64,000 nt of DNA, taken from contig NZ_CP059733.1 of the NCBI RefSeq assembly GCF_000948985.2, positions 4,960,001 to 5,024,000 of the forward strand, read 5' to 3'. This DNA comes from Thalassomonas viridans. GTDB taxonomy: Bacteria; Pseudomonadota; Gammaproteobacteria; Enterobacterales; Alteromonadaceae. Shown here piece after piece: positions 35,599-42,989 of this stretch. The translations under genes and the position numbers were made by a program. The notes beneath the pieces are model-generated. The model had not been told where the DNA came from. It made no database searches and saw nothing but the letters and a program-made list of their open reading frames with translations. Each line of letters starts with the position of its first letter. Position 1 is the stretch's first letter.

Positions 35599-36768
35599 AT
35601 GAAAATGCGTCAATGGCTAGTTATAGTTGTTTTAGCTGTATTAAGTTTTTCTGCAAGCAGCCAATGGTATGAAACGCAGGGACAGGCTTTTATTCTCAAT
35701 AATGATAAAGCCGCCGCACGGACACAGGCGATGGAAAATGCCCTGAAAAAAGCCCTCCTGGTGGCTGGAGCTTCAGTATCAAGTGTCCAGCAGGTAGTCA
35801 ATGGCCTGTTATTGCAGGATGAGCTGAGCATCAGGGCCAGCGGCAGTGTAAACTCCATAGAAATCGTCGATGAGACCCATAGCGGCGATCAGGTAAATAT
35901 CACTATCCGGGCCGATATTTTCCCGCAGGAAAAGCAATGTTTCTCTGCTGATTTCAAAAAATCCCTGTTACTGACCAAAAGTAATTTATTGCACCGGGAG
36001 CAGGCCAATATCGGGGAAATTTACGGTCTTGACGCTATGCTTATGAAGCTACTGTCAAAAAAGTTAAAAGCCGATAGCCAGTATATAAGCACTAAGTTAG
36101 CCCTTAAAAACAAAACCAATTTTTCCCGCCTCAACCGCAGCCTGGCATATGAGGAAATTAAGGCCCTGAGCATGTCGCTGGCCGATCTTACCGACAGCCA
36201 GTATATACTGTTTACGGAAATCGCCGACCTGTCTTTTGCCAATGAAAATAACAATCAGTGGCAATTCTGGCAGGAAAACATCTATGACCGTCACTTAGGT
36301 TTATCTTTCTACTTATATAATGGTATCAACGGTGAGATGATCCTTGAAAAGCAATACCAGAGAAAAGCCCCCTGGACCTTTGGCCGCCGTCAGAGCGTAG
36401 ATTTAACCGGCGGCGACTTCTGGCAAAGCAGCTATGGCCGCATGACAGAGCAGACCCTGAACGAGTTTATCCGCCTGCTCGATGAAAATATGATGTGCGA
36501 ACCCACGCGGGGCAAAATAGTCAAGGTCAGCGGTAACGAGCTCATTTTCAATTTAGGCAGCCAACACGGCGTTAAAATCGGTGATGAATTTTCCCTGCTG
36601 CACCTGAACAACTTTGAAGCAAACAACGGCAAGCAATATGCGGGCTTTAATGTCAGCTCCTATAAAGTGAAAGTCACCCAGGTTAACCGGCAAAGTGCCC
36701 ATGCGAGCACGACCGATGAACATTTACTGGGAAATATTCAGGTAGACGACCTGGTGGTACGTTATTAA
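35599..36768 (+). CDS. flgT: Flagellar H-ring/assembly protein FlgT
   Basis: FlgT forms the H ring that surrounds the LP ring of sodium-type polar flagella in Vibrio and helps hold the stators. The 389-residue product has a signal peptide (WLVIVVLAVLSFSASS), the N-terminal domain (WYETQGQAFILNNDKAAART, AMENALKKALLVAGASVSSV) and a C-terminal domain with NLGSQHGVKIGDEFSLLH. It is preceded by a sigma-54 site. Presence of FlgP and FlgT suggests a reinforced polar motor; MotX/MotY are not in the window. Confidence 0.93.
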   Translation: MKMRQWLVIVVLAVLSFSASSQWYETQGQAFILNNDKAAARTQAMENALKKALLVAGASVSSVQQVVNGLLLQDELSIRASGSVNSIEIVDETHSGDQVNITIRADIFPQEKQCFSADFKKSLLLTKSNLLHREQANIGEIYGLDAMLMKLLSKKLKADSQYISTKLALKNKTNFSRLNRSLAYEEIKALSMSLADLTDSQYILFTEIADLSFANENNNQWQFWQENIYDRHLGLSFYLYNGINGEMILEKQYQRKAPWTFGRRQSVDLTGGDFWQSSYGRMTEQTLNEFIRLLDENMMCEPTRGKIVKVSGNELIFNLGSQHGVKIGDEFSLLHLNNFEANNGKQYAGFNVSSYKVKVTQVNRQSAHASTTDEHLLGNIQVDDLVVRY

Positions 36769-36942
36769 CATCCTGACCGGGAAAATAAAAACAGGCAGGG
36801 CAAGAGTTTAAACAACTCTAGAAGGGCAAAAAACACACATAATTTGTTCAAAAGATATAAAGATAAGGCTGTAAAGTGAAAAAAATGCAATTTAGCTCTT
36901 TACTGCCGACAAATATTTGATAATCTTTGCCTTCCTAAGCAT

Positions 36943-37019
36943 GACTTCGTAGCTCAGCTGGATAGAGCAGCCCCCTCCTAAGGGGCAGGTCGTGGGTTCG
37001 AATCCCCCCGAGGTCGCCA
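36943..37019 (+). tRNA. tRNA-Arg (anticodon CCT)
   Basis: A 77-base cloverleaf: acceptor GACTTCG/CGAGGTC with one G-U pair, D arm GCTC/GAGC, anticodon stem GCCCC/GGGGC with loop CTCCTAA (anticodon CCT at 36977-36979, reading AGG), T arm with TTCGAAT and one U-C mismatch, and encoded CCA. A -10-like GATAAT lies about 20 bases upstream. It has its own terminator and marks the boundary between the flagellar genes and the accessory cluster. Confidence 0.95.
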
Positions 37020-37030
37020 TACATTCCAAT

Positions 37031-37056
37031 AAAAACGGGCCTTATGGCCCGTTTTT
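37031..37056 (+). terminator. Intrinsic terminator after tRNA-Arg
   Basis: An 11-base perfect stem AAAAACGGGCC/GGCCCGTTTTT with loop TTAT and a five-T end lies 12 bases after the tRNA. Confidence 0.93.
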
Positions 37057-37684
37057 AGTTTCAACAACCTGAGTGCCGCAAATCTAAAAGTGTCACAAAA
37101 CGGTATAAGGAAATAAGTTTAAAGCACAATTTACTACTTTGAAGAAGTTGGATTAAAAGAGTCTAGTCATGGATTCGACTCCCCAGATTTTTATACCGTT
37201 AAGGTGGTACACGGACATCGGCTTCGAATGGCAAAGCACTAGTGAGTCCGTCAAAAAAACTTGCTATAAACTCTCTCCTTATTTTAATACCTCACAGGGC
37301 TTCATCAATAAACTTAGCAACTTTTTAAGCATCCCTCCTGCCTAAAGTAAACCTTTAGATAACAATATCTTATTAAAAAATACTTTATCCCCCTTATCTA
37401 CGGAATACTAAAATAAATCGCTGTTTTTATAACCACGATTCTTTACTTCAATTTAAAGCTATCTATACTAAATTTATCGGGTGGTCAATATATAAACAAA
37501 CTCTCTCAAATGCCTCCCTTTACTCAAGTTTTTTGCATGGCATGAGTATTTATATGCCAAAAAACTTAAATAACTAATTATTGTTTTCCAGGGAAATAAA
37601 AATCTTCGTATAGCTGGCAGTGCTTTTATCTGGTATCAGATAGCGGCGCGTGTCGTGGCCTAATTATATCTATGAGGATTAATC
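37057..37684 (+). other. 628-base non-coding stretch after tRNA-Arg
   Basis: No gene is seen; the DNA is more A/T-rich than its flanks. At 37171-37184 the sequence GGATTCGACTCCCC matches 12 of 14 bases of the tRNA T arm (36994-37007), possibly a tRNA fragment or old attachment-site remnant. The promoter of the downstream cluster must lie here but no clear -35/-10 or sigma-54 site was found. Confidence 0.5.
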
Positions 37685-38992
37685 ATGAGGTTGTTAATCG
37701 CCTGCTCGGTACTTTCCTTCATTATATTCCTGATAAGTCAAAAAGTTATTGCCGTGCCACTCGATGCCGAAATAACCGATCATGCAACTGCACCAGGCAG
37801 CAACACCAACCAAAGCGAAATAACAAGCGCCAACCGGGGCGGTATACCTAAACTGAACGATGAAATTGACAAATACCAGAATGCTATTGAAGAAATCGAA
37901 TCTGTAGGAGGCATGTACAGCGAGCAAATCGCCCAGAAGCTGATCAACCTGGGCAATATCTACCAACATTACGATAAACATGACGATGCGGTTCAGGTTT
38001 TTAAACGGGCGCTGCACCTGAGCCGAATTAACGAAGGCCTGTATTCCTTAACCCAGATCCCCATTCTGGAGAAAATGATCAAGAGTTATAAAAAAAGAAA
38101 ACAGTGGACGCAAGTCAATGACAAGTATTATTACATGTACTGGCTATACGCCAGGAATTTCGACGACCAGGACATAAAGCGCCTCGATATGGAACTGCAA
38201 ATCGCCAACTGGCACCTGGAAGCATACGCCATGCAACTGCTGCCGGATCCTACCCAGGACTTAATCTATTCCTACTCTTTATTTGACCGGGCAGCCAACC
38301 TTATCTCCAGCACCTACGGAGATACAGACTTACGTTTGATCACACCATTAAACGGCCTGATGTTGACCAATTACTTTATTGCCTCCCATGTCACGAGAAA
38401 TTCGGTTGAAAAAGTATATGCCATGAATGAACAGCTTCAGGTGCAAATGAAAAAATCAGATATCGTTATCGCTGAAATGAAACGTAAGAGTTTTGCTACC
38501 GGCAAGAGAATCATCGAACGAAAGTTAACGGTTTTACATGGACAAAAACCGCTTAACCATCAGGCAATAGCCAAGGCCAGACTTAAACTGGCCGACTGGT
38601 TTCTGATGCACAACAAAAGACAAACCGCTTTGCGCCATTACCAGCAGGCCTATGACTACGCCGTCACTACAGATAAAAACAGGGAATTTCTGGATCAGCT
38701 ATTCAGCCAGCCGGTGGCCCTGCCCCACTACCCCAACCTGCAGCAAAGAACCCGGACCATTAAAAGCGATGCCGAACTTGCCGCGGATGTCAGTTATGTC
38801 CATGCCACCTTGGACGTCACTAAATATGGCAAAGCCAAAAACATTAAGATTGTCAGCTCCAATCCTCCGGATAATAGCCCTATTCGTACTAAAGCGCTGA
38901 AATCATTGAGATCAACCAAATTTCGACCGCAAATTTCCGATGGTGTAACTATTTTTACCGAGCAACTGCAGCTGCATGTCTTTCCTGAGTAA
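37685..38992 (+). CDS. Exported TPR protein with TonB-like C-terminal domain
   Basis: First gene of the accessory cluster; not a named gene. The 435-residue product has an N-terminal signal peptide or anchor (LLIACSVLSFIIFLISQKVI), a TPR region (IAQKLINLGNIYQHYDKHDD, AVQVFKRALHLSRINEG) and a second TPR unit near residue 300 (ALRHYQQAYDYAV). The last 80 residues look like a TonB C-terminal domain (ATLDVTKYGKAKNIKIVSSN, then KALKSLRSTKFRPQ). The start follows GAGG by 8 bases. Predicted periplasmic. The TonB-like end beside an ExbB-like gene (45412) suggests an energy-transducing partner, but unlike TonB no proline-rich spacer is present. Function is unknown. Confidence 0.75.
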   Translation: MRLLIACSVLSFIIFLISQKVIAVPLDAEITDHATAPGSNTNQSEITSANRGGIPKLNDEIDKYQNAIEEIESVGGMYSEQIAQKLINLGNIYQHYDKHDDAVQVFKRALHLSRINEGLYSLTQIPILEKMIKSYKKRKQWTQVNDKYYYMYWLYARNFDDQDIKRLDMELQIANWHLEAYAMQLLPDPTQDLIYSYSLFDRAANLISSTYGDTDLRLITPLNGLMLTNYFIASHVTRNSVEKVYAMNEQLQVQMKKSDIVIAEMKRKSFATGKRIIERKLTVLHGQKPLNHQAIAKARLKLADWFLMHNKRQTALRHYQQAYDYAVTTDKNREFLDQLFSQPVALPHYPNLQQRTRTIKSDAELAADVSYVHATLDVTKYGKAKNIKIVSSNPPDNSPIRTKALKSLRSTKFRPQISDGVTIFTEQLQLHVFPE

Positions 38993-39008
38993 TAACGAGG
39001 CCTGAACC

Positions 39009-40160
39009 ATGAAGAAATCACAGATTACGATAATAATAACCTCAATACTCTTATGTTTGTCCGGCTGCCAGTCAACACAGCAGAAGCAGCAAAGCCAACC
39101 GCCGACTTCATCCCCCGGCAGTTCATCTTCCAGCGCTTCATCAAGCTCCAGCTCAAGTGCTTCAAGCAGTCCCAGCTCATCAAGTTCAAAGTCGTCTGGC
39201 TCCAGTTCTTCAAACTCAAGGGCTTCGTCCAGTCCAGGTTCGGCTCAGTCCCAGCCGCAAGCTTCATTACCTACAACCAGCACCGGCAGCACTTCGGCTA
39301 ACAAGGGAGAGCAGGCAGCAACTTCCCAACAAGCGGGAACCAGCAGTGAGGAGCAGAGTTCAGCACAACAAGACGGCGATAGCGGCGAGCAGTCAGAAAG
39401 CAATGAAGACATGGCCGGCACCAGCTCAGAAAAATCCAGTGACGACATTGATTTTTCTGAAGAAGAGGTCACTGCCTCCAGTTCATCCAGTCAGTCTCAA
39501 TCAAGTGAAAGCAGTGCATCTGCCCAGTCTTCTGCCAGTGCCAGTGCCAGTGCCAGTGCCAGTGCCAGTCAGGCAAGCCAATCAGCATCCAGTGCTCATG
39601 CAAGCAATAATGCCCCTTCCCAACAGTCTTCCGGAACTGCCGAGGGAGCCAGTTCAAACCAACAGCCATGGGAGGGTACAGCCACTCCCGGCGGCATGAG
39701 CAATACCCAAACCCGGGGAGAACAAGTAGCGGAGCTGGATGAACGCCTTAACCGCTCAATGAGTGACTACGACGGCATGATCTTAAGCGAACGGGAATAT
39801 ATCCAAAACAAAGGCGCCGAACAGGGCAGCGAACAGGCGGTCGCCAGTGCAGGTCCTTTATATGATGATGTTTTAAACGGTGAGGAAGCAAGCACAACAG
39901 CCCAGACATCAGGTGCTACACAACCGTCCTTTCCCTCAAGCTCTGGCGGTATGCCTGAATTGCCTTCTTCCCAAAGAGAGGGAGACTATTCGCACAATCA
40001 AACCGTATATACCCCACCTGCCGATATTCCCAGCGGTAACGACGATGACGTTGTCGCCCGGCAAATCAGGGAAGCAGCACTAAAAGAGGCCGATCCCAAA
40101 TTACGGGAAAAGCTCTGGGATGAATACCGCAAATACAAAAGCCAGACCAAAGGGTATTAG
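39009..40160 (+). CDS. Serine-rich low-complexity lipoprotein
   Basis: Not recognised as any named gene. The 383-residue product has a lipoprotein signal (ITSILLCLSGC-type; Cys20), then about 160 residues made mostly of Ser, Ala and Gln, a Gly/Thr/Gln region, and a charged C-terminal helix (EADPKLREKLWDEYRKYKSQ). The low-complexity part is probably a long flexible tether between the outer membrane and the charged C-terminal module. Six perfect copies of GCCAGT (39534-39569) encode an Ala-Ser run and could vary in number without shifting frame. It is 16 bases after the TPR/TonB-like gene and 2 before the next lipoprotein gene. Confidence 0.75.
   Translation: MKKSQITIIITSILLCLSGCQSTQQKQQSQPPTSSPGSSSSSASSSSSSSASSSPSSSSSKSSGSSSSNSRASSSPGSAQSQPQASLPTTSTGSTSANKGEQAATSQQAGTSSEEQSSAQQDGDSGEQSESNEDMAGTSSEKSSDDIDFSEEEVTASSSSSQSQSSESSASAQSSASASASASASASQASQSASSAHASNNAPSQQSSGTAEGASSNQQPWEGTATPGGMSNTQTRGEQVAELDERLNRSMSDYDGMILSEREYIQNKGAEQGSEQAVASAGPLYDDVLNGEEASTTAQTSGATQPSFPSSSGGMPELPSSQREGDYSHNQTVYTPPADIPSGNDDDVVARQIREAALKEADPKLREKLWDEYRKYKSQTKGY
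39534..39569 (+). repeat. Hexanucleotide repeat (GCCAGT)6 inside a coding region
   Basis: Six perfect tandem GCCAGT units in the serine-rich lipoprotein gene, in frame with codons for Ala-Ser. Gain or loss of units keeps the reading frame and would only change tether length. Confidence 0.95.
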
Positions 40161-40162
40161 CC

Positions 40163-41347
40163 ATGAACCGATTCATGTCCAACACAGGTGTTTTCTTGCT
40201 ACTGCTGCCAATCTTGTCACTTGCCGGGTGTAAAACCACGGAAATCAAAACCACGGAACAAATCCCCGTGGTTCATGAAACCGCCGACATTCCGGAAGAT
40301 GAATTACTCGATATAGGGATCCGGATTTTTGATCCCGGCCTGGAGAACCTGGAACAGCTGGATGAAGATACCCTGGTTTTTCCCGAAATCCGCATTGCCG
40401 AGGCAAGCTTTTTCCCTTACCTGTTGATGGAAACCCTGCAATCAAGCGGCGCCTGGGGGGCCGTCCGGGTTGTTCCCGTGGGACACGACTCGGTGGATGT
40501 CCTGGTCAAAGGAGATATTATCCAGTCTGACGGCGAGCAACTTATCGTCATGGTTGATGTTATAGACTCCCGGGGACAACGCTGGTTTAACAAGGAATAT
40601 GCCCAAAAAGCCAGCCGTTACTCTTACGACAAGAAAACCCAGTTAAGGTACGAACCCTTCCAAAATATTTATAACCGTATCAGTAATGACCTGAACGAAT
40701 ACCGCAAATCCCTGACTTCACAACAACTGGTGGAATTAAGGCTGGTCTCGGAATTAAAGTTTGCCAAAGACTTCTCGCCGCAAACTTTTTCCGAGCATTT
40801 ATCACAAGACGAATCCGGCTATTACCTGATTAACCGCCTGCCCGCCGAAAACGATCCTATGCTGGCGCGCATCAAACAGATCCGCGAGCGGGATTACCTG
40901 TTTGTCGATACCTTGCAGGAATACTACAGCAGCTATGCCAAAGAAATGAAGGCCCCCTACAAGCAATGGCGCAGTGAAAGCTACAACGAAGTCATCGCCA
41001 TGCGCAAAATGAAAGAAAAAGCCCTGAACCAGAAAATGATAGGTGCCGCAGCCATTATCGCCGGCATCTATGGCGCAGGCAGTTCCACAGGTTCAGCCAG
41101 GGCGGCAAGCAGCGTTGCCGTAGCCGGGGGCGCCTATGTACTTAAAGACGGCTTTGAGCGCGATGCCGATGCGCAGATTCATATCGAGGCATTGCAGGAG
41201 CTGGGAGATTCATTACAGGCAAGCATAGAATCTCAGGTGATAGAACTTGAAGACAGAACCGTGACCTTATCCGGTACCGTCGACAACCAATACCAGCAAT
41301 GGAAAAAAATATTACAAGAGATTTATCAATCTGAAACCGGAAATTAA
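40163..41347 (+). CDS. Lipoprotein of unknown function
   Basis: The 394-residue product has a lipoprotein signal (FLLLLPILSLAGCKTT, Cys23). Residues about 60-150 have a pattern of alternating strands (DVLVKGDIIQSDGEQLIVMV, DVIDSRGQRWFNKEY) reminiscent of outer-membrane accessory lipoproteins of transporters, but this is only a resemblance. A mixed helical part follows, with a Gly/Ala-rich hydrophobic stretch (GAAAIIAGIYGAGS) near residue 300 that could insert in a membrane. It closes the first three-gene block; a 118-base gap follows, within which TTGGAC-N16-TACTAA (about 41392-41419) could be a weak promoter for the next genes. Confidence 0.72.
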   Translation: MNRFMSNTGVFLLLLPILSLAGCKTTEIKTTEQIPVVHETADIPEDELLDIGIRIFDPGLENLEQLDEDTLVFPEIRIAEASFFPYLLMETLQSSGAWGAVRVVPVGHDSVDVLVKGDIIQSDGEQLIVMVDVIDSRGQRWFNKEYAQKASRYSYDKKTQLRYEPFQNIYNRISNDLNEYRKSLTSQQLVELRLVSELKFAKDFSPQTFSEHLSQDESGYYLINRLPAENDPMLARIKQIRERDYLFVDTLQEYYSSYAKEMKAPYKQWRSESYNEVIAMRKMKEKALNQKMIGAAAIIAGIYGAGSSTGSARAASSVAVAGGAYVLKDGFERDADAQIHIEALQELGDSLQASIESQVIELEDRTVTLSGTVDNQYQQWKKILQEIYQSETGN

Positions 41348-41465
41348 CCTCGCCTAAAAGTAAAAATAGCCGTGGGCAGGGGCGATTTTTGGACTATAAA
41401 TAAAAATAGATACTAATAATATTCAAGCATAACGTACTGAGGGTGCACACTTTAATGGGGTAACC

Positions 41466-42989
41466 ATGACATCAGCAGAGCAAGAAAAAAAGAACGATAA
41501 GCAAGCAAAACAAACCGTTTCTTTAAACTTTAACCGCACAGGTCTATTGTCTAAGAAAAATACCTACAACTGGTTTGCAAGCCACTATGTTATTATTTTA
41601 TTACTGCTGACCCTGTTGGCGGTATTGTATTTCGTCGTAGTACAACTGCCCGGCTCAGTCTCTGAGCCTGAAGTAGAGCTGGATGCCAAAAGCCTGATGG
41701 CGGCAGAGGCACAAAAACCCATAGATGAATCCCCCTGGCAGGAGGCCCAGCTGGCCAAGCACAGACGCCAGGCCCAGGAAATCCTCTCCGACGTACTGGC
41801 CAGGCAAAAAAACCTCGAAGAAAAAAAAGTCACCTTATGGGCTGAAAATGCTTTCTCCCAAGCCATTAAAAACGCCGAAGACGGCGATCTTTTCTACCGC
41901 AGCCAGGAATTTGAGCAGGCCATGGAAAGCTATCGGCAAACCTTGGAGCAATTGCAAAGCATAGAAGCCAGTATTCCCGAATCCTTTTCAAGCTACCTTG
42001 CCAGCGGTCAGCAGGCATTAACGGCAAATAATGCCGCCCAGGCCAAACAGCAGTTACAGATAGCCCTGCATCTTATGCCCGACAACAAAAGCGCACAGCA
42101 GGCCTTTGACCGCGCCCTGGTACTGGACCAGGTACTGAGCCTGGTTAAACAAAGCAAAGTCCTGATGGATGAACAGCAGCTGGAATCATCCAGGGATGTA
42201 CTGAATCAGGCCGCCGCACTCGACAGCCAGTCTCCTATGGTGGCGGCAGAATTAACCCGGGTCGAAACGGCCATTAAGGAAAGAGATTACTCGCTGGCCA
42301 TGTCAAGCGGGTATCAAAACCTCAAAAACAAAAACTATCCCTCTGCCATCAATGATTTTACCGCCGCCGGCAAAATTTTACCTTCTGCCACCGATCCGCA
42401 AAAAGCCATACAGCAGGCGAAAAGCCAGGCCTTAAAAGCCGCTATCACAGAAAAAATACGGCAGGCCCAACGCCTGGAACAGGAAGAGAACTGGCAACTT
42501 GCCCAACAAAGCTATCAGCAGGCCTTAACTCTGGACCAAACCCTGATCTCGGCCAAGGTGGGCCAGTTACGCAGCCAGGCCCGGGCAGAGCTGGACTCAG
42601 ATCTTAAGCTGATTCTGGACAAACCTACCCGGTTGGCCAACCACAAGGTTTTTGCCCAGGCCGAAAAGGTTTATAGCGATGCCTTAAAAATCCAGGCACC
42701 GGGAAAAAAGCTGCAACAACAAATTATTGACGTTAAAAAGCTGCTGGCACAAGTCAAACAGCCGGTGCCATTAAGAATCCAGTCTGACAACCACACTAAA
42801 ATCACCCTGTACCGGGTCGGTGAGTTAGGCAATTTTCTCGCTAAAGATCTCTCTTTAACCCCCGGGGAATATACCATCACGGGCTCCCGTGACGGTTACC
42901 GGGATGTCCGCCAGGAATTTACCTTAATGCCGGGACGCCCGTTAAAAACCATCACCATAGCCTGCAGTGAAAAAGTGAGCAACGGATGA
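41466..42989 (+). CDS. Membrane-anchored TPR protein with PEGA-like C-terminus
   Basis: The 507-residue product has a cytoplasmic N-terminus of about 38 residues, one membrane segment (about 39-60, YVIILLLLTLLAVLYFVVVQ), and a large periplasmic part of tetratricopeptide-like helices (for example YRSQEFEQAMESYRQTLEQL, QLAQQSYQQALTLDQTLIS). The last 70 residues (RIQSDNHTKITLYRVGEL, LSLTPGEYTITGSRDGYRDV) look like a PEGA domain. Its stop overlaps the next ATG by 4 bases, so it is made with the PEGA-FGE protein. It is likely a periplasmic scaffold of the proposed machine. No enzyme function is suggested. Confidence 0.8.
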   Translation: MTSAEQEKKNDKQAKQTVSLNFNRTGLLSKKNTYNWFASHYVIILLLLTLLAVLYFVVVQLPGSVSEPEVELDAKSLMAAEAQKPIDESPWQEAQLAKHRRQAQEILSDVLARQKNLEEKKVTLWAENAFSQAIKNAEDGDLFYRSQEFEQAMESYRQTLEQLQSIEASIPESFSSYLASGQQALTANNAAQAKQQLQIALHLMPDNKSAQQAFDRALVLDQVLSLVKQSKVLMDEQQLESSRDVLNQAAALDSQSPMVAAELTRVETAIKERDYSLAMSSGYQNLKNKNYPSAINDFTAAGKILPSATDPQKAIQQAKSQALKAAITEKIRQAQRLEQEENWQLAQQSYQQALTLDQTLISAKVGQLRSQARAELDSDLKLILDKPTRLANHKVFAQAEKVYSDALKIQAPGKKLQQQIIDVKKLLAQVKQPVPLRIQSDNHTKITLYRVGELGNFLAKDLSLTPGEYTITGSRDGYRDVRQEFTLMPGRPLKTITIACSEKVSNG

